DNA of 52,425 nucleotides from the IMG/VR virus record IMGVR_UViG_3300027028_000036, positions 1 through 52,425 of that record, one strand, 5' to 3'. How positions within the stretch are numbered: position 1 is the first letter of the stretch; the number at the start of each line of letters is the position of its first letter. The notes below the pieces were generated by a model. That model did not search any database, was not told the DNA's origin, and saw only the letters and a list, made by a program, of their open reading frames with translations. The stretch is from a virus. Below are positions 49,074-52,425 of the stretch, one piece after another. The translations under genes and the position numbers were made by a program.

Positions 49074-49775
49074 TTGAAAAAAATTGCTGTTGGCTTTCTA
49101 TTAATAGTATTAGTTCTTGTAGGATTTTATGTTTTGCTCTATGACATCGACTTGGAAACTCTCGATGCTCTAATGATTAATCTCATAAGTAGTTTTCTTT
49201 TGCTTTTTCTAACGCTATTTGTTCTTGATCGAATAGTAAATAGTCATCTAGAAAAAGTCCAAAGAGATAAAATTAAGAGAGATTATATAAACTTGCTGAA
49301 GATACCTCACGAAACGCTTTTAGTTAAACTAGAGCAACAATTTATAGTTTTGGTCACGAGTAATTCTGAATCGATGGATGTAAAGAAAATACTGGCTGAT
49401 ATGGATAGGTACGTAGACGAGAGCTTTTTAAAACGACAGTACACGATTAGGTCTGTTAATTCAGAAGATATATTTAACTTCAAAGAAACTCATTTAACGT
49501 ATCAACAATTCAACTCTAAGATATTTAAGAAAACAATTTTTGAAGGAATTGGTGAATACATTCATCGCTATGCTGCTGTATTGCCAGTAGATGTTATACA
49601 TTCATTGATAAAATTTGAAGCAATTGTGAAGTCTAACATTTTCGTTGTACCTGAAGACCATGGAGTAACAATCGACATTTCAAATGCTAAAATGAATCCA
49701 GAAGACTTCAAAGTACAACTAAGAAAATTAGGGAATGAACTTATTGTATTAAGGGAAACGATTGAATCAAATTGA
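49074..49775 (+). CDS. Membrane-anchored moron between tail and lysis genes
   Basis: 233 residues if TTG 49074 is used; AAGGA lies eight bases upstream, while ATG 49065 overlaps the site itself. Two hydrophobic spans (KKIAVGFLLIVLVLVGFYVL and LMINLISSFLLLFLTLFVL) are followed by a cytoplasmic helical domain. Upstream, TATTAT at about 49044 may be a -10, so it could be expressed in the lysogen. It shares AT-richness and plan with the xtrA-xpf cargo. Function unknown. Confidence 0.65.
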   Translation: MKKIAVGFLLIVLVLVGFYVLLYDIDLETLDALMINLISSFLLLFLTLFVLDRIVNSHLEKVQRDKIKRDYINLLKIPHETLLVKLEQQFIVLVTSNSESMDVKKILADMDRYVDESFLKRQYTIRSVNSEDIFNFKETHLTYQQFNSKIFKKTIFEGIGEYIHRYAAVLPVDVIHSLIKFEAIVKSNIFVVPEDHGVTIDISNAKMNPEDFKVQLRKLGNELIVLRETIESN

Positions 49776-49862
49776 AAAAGCTGACTATCAAAATCATAAA
49801 ATTAAAAAACAGGTATATTTCTGTAGAATACCTTGTAGTAATCAAAAAAAGGGGGGGAAGAC

Positions 49863-50177
49863 GTGATTCAAGATATGAGAATAAATGCTTCAACAACCAA
49901 CGAAGTCAGGAAATTTATAGGTTAAATTCTTTAACGTGTCGGCAAAGTTGTTTCGGTTGAACATAGCAGGAATAGTAGGAAGTCAGATTATAAGACAGTT
50001 ATCAAAGGCACTTTCGCTCCAATCACTGTTATAGGAGGATTATCCTCAGGATATGATGGTGAAGGTGTAAGGGGGCTAATTTCTATTCTGGAGAAGGTAG
50101 GAATCACACGTGCTGTAGTTGAACGCGTGGCTAAAGGAAACCGAGAAGAGACGCGCAGTATTAATCTTTTTGTATAA
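49863..50177 (+). pseudogene. Small gene with two in-frame stops
   Basis: GTG 49863 follows AAAGGGGGGGAAGAC. One frame reads MIQDMRINASTTNEVRKFIG, stop, IL, stop, RVGKVVSVEHSRNSRKSDYK, TVIKGTFAPITVIGGLSSGY and onward to SINLFV, TAA 50177. Both stops (49923-49925 and 49932-49934) fall in a short stretch, and the rest is coherent. The family is not known to me. Other frames in 49776-50427 are not convincing. Confidence 0.5.
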
Positions 50178-50187
50178 AGTCATTTGA

Positions 50188-50213
50188 GAGTGTCCTAAAG
50201 GGATACTCTTTAG
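50188..50213 (+). terminator. Terminator-like hairpin
   Basis: AGAGTGTCC, loop TAAA, GGGATACTCT then TTAGTTTT, just after the broken gene. Confidence 0.55.
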
Positions 50214-50226
50214 TTTTGAATTAAAA

Positions 50227-50268
50227 ATCCCCTGATGCACTGGTCATGGGAGACATACATCAGGGGAT
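50227..50268. other. Perfect 11-bp inverted repeat
   Basis: ATCCCCTGATG (50227-50237) and CATCAGGGGAT (50258-50268), 20 bases apart. On the minus strand the hairpin is followed by TTTTTAATTC, so it could terminate leftward transcripts; on the plus strand no T run follows. Confidence 0.6.
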
Positions 50269-50353
50269 AAAATGGAGATATGAGAATATAATACATCATT
50301 TACAAAAAATTGTGAATATAAATTTCGGTAATATGGAAAAAAATATAAAGAAC

Positions 50354-50383
50354 AAGGATGTCCTAACTCAGGGCATCCTTTTT
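50354..50383 (+). terminator. Intrinsic terminator before the lysis genes
   Basis: AAGGATGTCC, loop TAACTCA, GGGCATCCTT and TTT. Lies 45 bases before the XhlA-like start. Confidence 0.75.
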
Positions 50384-50427
50384 ATATACCCAGAAAAAGA
50401 GAAATCACTGTCGAAAGGGGGATTAGG

Positions 50428-50808
50428 GTGCCAGATAAAGGAGATGATCTTTCGATATTCAAAACGGTTGAACAAAATACTAAAGACATCGAAGCCATAA
50501 AGTTAACCTTGAAGACTCACTCAGAACAAATGGAAGCCCTTAAAGAAAATGCAACAAAACTTGAATCAACGGTTACTTTTGAAAATAGGGAAACGAGAGC
50601 GATTGTTACGCAGCAAGTCGATAAATTATATGGGCTTGTAGAGAAGGCAATGGGCTTTAGAACTGAAAGTTCTTCGCAGGAACATGAATTAAAGATGCTT
50701 CGATGGAACACGCTCTCAAATGTGTTTTTGAAGATCAGTGGATCTGTAGTGGCCTTAGCCAGTTCGGGTGGTGTGATTTATTACATCGTCGTAGAAATAA
50801 CCAAATAA
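50428..50808 (+). CDS. XhlA-like lysis-associated membrane protein
   Basis: 126 residues from GTG 50428 (AAAGGGGGATTAG). A long coiled coil (KTVEQNTKDIEAIKLTLKTH, VDKLYGLVEKAM) ends in one hydrophobic span (LKISGSVVALASSGGVIYYI). This is the XhlA plan; in PBSX XhlA assists the holin. It is 16 bases before the holin gene. Confidence 0.78.
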   Translation: MPDKGDDLSIFKTVEQNTKDIEAIKLTLKTHSEQMEALKENATKLESTVTFENRETRAIVTQQVDKLYGLVEKAMGFRTESSSQEHELKMLRWNTLSNVFLKISGSVVALASSGGVIYYIVVEITK

Positions 50809-50824
50809 GAGGAGGAAATGAATC

Positions 50825-51091
50825 ATGGTGGATATTTTAATTTTAACAAGTGTGCTCGTGCCAGTTATTGCAGGTCTTGTAGAAGTAGTTAAAAAAGCAG
50901 TCAATATGAAAGTTAACTTTATTCCTGTAGTAGCGCTGTTAATCGGATTGTTTATTGGCTTTCTCTCAGTGCCTATCTCAGAGCTAGATACAGTTATGCG
51001 TTTATGGGCAGGCGGATTGGCTGGTTTAGCAAGCGTTGGTCTCTTTGAAGTTGTAAAGCAGCGTGAAGTCATATCAAAGGAAGGAGAATGA
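50825..51091 (+). CDS. Holin (A118-type)
   Basis: 88 residues after AGAGGAGGAAATGAATC. Two hydrophobic spans (ILTSVLVPVIAGLVEVV and FIPVVALLIGLFIGFLSV) plus a glycine-rich third (LWAGGLAGLASVGLFEVV) and a charged end KQREVISKEGE. Position directly before the endolysin supports a holin. Confidence 0.85.
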   Translation: MVDILILTSVLVPVIAGLVEVVKKAVNMKVNFIPVVALLIGLFIGFLSVPISELDTVMRLWAGGLAGLASVGLFEVVKQREVISKEGE

Positions 51092-51095
51092 CATA

Positions 51096-52115
51096 ATGTC
51101 AAGAGTATCAGTATTTACACTAATTGAACGGTCTACAAAGAATATGGGTGCAGTCAATTCAAAAGTGAAAGCATTAGCTATTGAGTTGATTATTCGCTCA
51201 TATCATATAGGTATTAACGTTCAAATTACATCCGGCTTGCGCACATACGCCGAGCAGACCAAACTCTACAATCAAGGTCGTACGACGGCAGGTAACATCG
51301 TTACGAATGCGAAGGCCGGCCAGTCCATTCATAATTTCGGTCTGGCCATCGATTATGTTCTTGTGTCTGAAGATGGAAATAAAGCGTTCTGGGATATCAA
51401 TCGCAACATGAACGGCAACCAAGTGCGAGATTGGTTTGAAGTAGCAACAATCGGCAAGAGTCTCGGATTTTCTTGGGGCGGGGATTGGAAGTCATTTAAA
51501 GACTATCCGCACCTTGACATGCAACGAGGTTATTCTCTTGCATCACTTCGAGCAGGCAAGAGACCGGCCATCCCGAACGTTCCGAAACGCTCGTATAAGG
51601 GGGTAGGGGACAGCGGACCGAGCGTGGCGAAAATTCAACAAGACCTTACAAAAGCGGGACTCAAATGCTCTGCCGATGGATTCTTTGGTGACGGGACTAA
51701 AAAGATTGTGGAATTATTCCAGCGAGCAAATGGACTTGCTGTGGATGGTTTCTATGGTGAATCGTCTGAAAAGAAAATGGCTGCCATATTGTCCACTACA
51801 AACAAACCCGTACCTAAGCCAAAGCCGCCAGTCATCAAACCAGCAGAAAAACAGAAGGAGGACGACGAATTGGATAAAGAGTTGATCGTGATCCACTCAG
51901 AGAAAGATTATATTACCGCGCAAAAACTATCTATCCGGAATAACATCAAAGTGATTGAGCGAAGAGCTGTAAAAGGAAAGATGGCCAAAACAGTTTATAT
52001 TGTAGGTGGCTCAGAAAAGGGCATTGGAGGTGTCGCAGATAGATTCATTAACTTGTCAGGCAAGACCTGGGAAGATACGGTTCAAAAGGTGGAAGATTAT
52101 CTGAAGAAGAACTAA
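51096..52115 (+). CDS. Endolysin: VanY/CwlK-type peptidase with binding domains
   Basis: 339 residues after AAGGAAGGAG. The M15 L-alanyl-D-glutamate peptidase domain (1-150) has SGLRTYAEQ, H79 (IHNFGLAIDY with D86) and H139 (HLDM) as zinc ligands. A PG_binding_1 domain at about 168-232 (VGDSGPSVAKIQQDL, GFFGDGTKKIVELFQ) and a Lys/Pro linker lead to a C-terminal domain of 81 residues. A strong ribosome-binding site inside the linker may also yield that last domain alone. Confidence 0.92.
   Translation: MSRVSVFTLIERSTKNMGAVNSKVKALAIELIIRSYHIGINVQITSGLRTYAEQTKLYNQGRTTAGNIVTNAKAGQSIHNFGLAIDYVLVSEDGNKAFWDINRNMNGNQVRDWFEVATIGKSLGFSWGGDWKSFKDYPHLDMQRGYSLASLRAGKRPAIPNVPKRSYKGVGDSGPSVAKIQQDLTKAGLKCSADGFFGDGTKKIVELFQRANGLAVDGFYGESSEKKMAAILSTTNKPVPKPKPPVIKPAEKQKEDDELDKELIVIHSEKDYITAQKLSIRNNIKVIERRAVKGKMAKTVYIVGGSEKGIGGVADRFINLSGKTWEDTVQKVEDYLKKN
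51855..51872 (+). promoter_or_regulatory. Internal ribosome-binding site and TTG start in the endolysin gene
   Basis: AAGGAGG (51855-51861), eight bases, TTG (51870-51872), in frame with the endolysin. Translation would give an 81-residue protein starting (M)DKELIVIHSEKDY. Internal starts producing extra cell-wall-binding subunits are known in several phage endolysins. Confidence 0.6.
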
Positions 52116-52150
52116 ACTAACGGAGTAACACCAAATAGTATTATTGCGCA

Positions 52151-52198
52151 AAAGCCCCGCGGTGAGATTGGAGTCCTCACTTGCGGGGCTTTTTTTAT
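52151..52198 (+). terminator. Strong terminator after the endolysin
   Basis: AAAGCCCCGC, GTGAG, loop, CTCAC, GCGGGGCTTT then TTTTATTTT. It closes the late operon. Confidence 0.92.
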
Positions 52199-52425
52199 TT
52201 TATAAAACGTAGATAAATACTGTTTGTGTCTTTGTAATAGTTGTAAGCAGATTCGAATGCCATTAGAACTTCTGTAGATGCTTTTACTTCATGAATTAAG
52301 TAATGATGAATACCATCATAATCTCTAGTGTTTGGGAACTTTTTATCGAAGGCTACATGAACAGCGAGATCACCAATCGGTAAGTCCACTCCATCAAACT
52401 TCAAAATCCATTCTTTAAAGGTCAT
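52195..52425 (-). CDS. YozE-like SAM-fold protein
   Basis: 76 residues. FKEWILKFDGVDLPIGDLAV, DKKFPNTRDYDGIHHYLI and ESAYNYYKDT follow the YozE_SAM_like pattern (FyxWLxxf...piGdLAxdv..D..FP). The ATG is the last three bases of the window, so an upstream extension cannot be excluded. It converges on the endolysin gene. It could be a phage moron or the first host gene. Confidence 0.75.
   Translation of the reverse strand: MTFKEWILKFDGVDLPIGDLAVHVAFDKKFPNTRDYDGIHHYLIHEVKASTEVLMAFESAYNYYKDTNSIYLRFIK

Noticed and set aside
49772-49960. 62-codon frame after the membrane moron
   Set aside because: Lys/Arg-rich chance reading; the overlapping frame from 49863 is more coherent.
50246-50500. Possible 84-residue gene before the XhlA-like gene
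   Set aside because: It runs through a strong terminator and into the XhlA-like frame, and shows no recognisable protein pattern or good ribosome-binding site.

Overview
The window looks like Gram-positive Bacillota DNA, most plausibly Bacillales (Bacillaceae or Planococcaceae). Ribosome-binding sites are strong AGGAGG types, TTG and GTG starts are common, and the phage genes match the PBSX / A118 / phBC6A51 kind of siphovirus. No host housekeeping gene, rRNA or tRNA is visible. The whole window is prophage. The host assignment is inference from gene content.

Two prophages lie head to tail. Positions 1 to about 7,600 are the right part of an older, decaying prophage: a RusA resolvase gene with stops and a frameshift, an intact xtrA, four small cargo genes, an xpf late activator cut by a nonsense codon, broken terminase genes, and a deletion that jumps from terL to small tail-end genes. 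From about 7,870 a second, largely intact prophage begins with its integrase and runs past the right edge of the window.

Layout of the second prophage. Leftward: integrase, ImmA-type metallopeptidase, a lipoprotein and a cI-like repressor (7,870-10,881). A divergent control region holds four 15-bp operators, and a fifth lies inside the 3' end of the Cro-like gene. Rightward early genes: Cro-like and XRE regulators, a Rad50-like ATPase, RecT, an MBL-fold hydrolase, a DnaD-type initiator and a Dam-type methylase (11,022-20,507). Then xtrA, an accessory array, xpf and a presumed late control region (20,554-26,600). The late operon follows: TerS with an embedded HNH domain, TerL, portal/gpF fusion, protease/scaffold, decoration protein, capsid, connectors, tail tube, assembly chaperones, a tape measure with an M23 peptidase, Dit, a 1,822-residue tail-tip protein, an XhlA-like protein, holin and endolysin (27,241-52,115). 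A YozE-like gene on the minus strand closes the window.

The main discovery candidate is the xtrA-xpf interval, which is an AT-rich cargo array in both prophages. Cargo genes end at a conserved TAG + TCCCACCAGCCAACTGG + GGACACA-hairpin terminator. They begin at a junction that copies the 3' end of xtrA (TTTGATGAGGGGGA..TTTTGA), which supplies their ribosome-binding site. Two internal junctions also keep a relic of the middle of xtrA with an exact GAGACA-N17-TATAAT promoter that both intact xtrA genes also carry inside their coding sequence. This looks like a modular expression platform into which phage-exclusion or defence genes are swapped. In the intact prophage it carries a PARIS-like AriA/AriB pair beside several membrane-anchored proteins of unknown function. 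Further AT-rich cargo sits between xpf and terS and between the tail and lysis genes.
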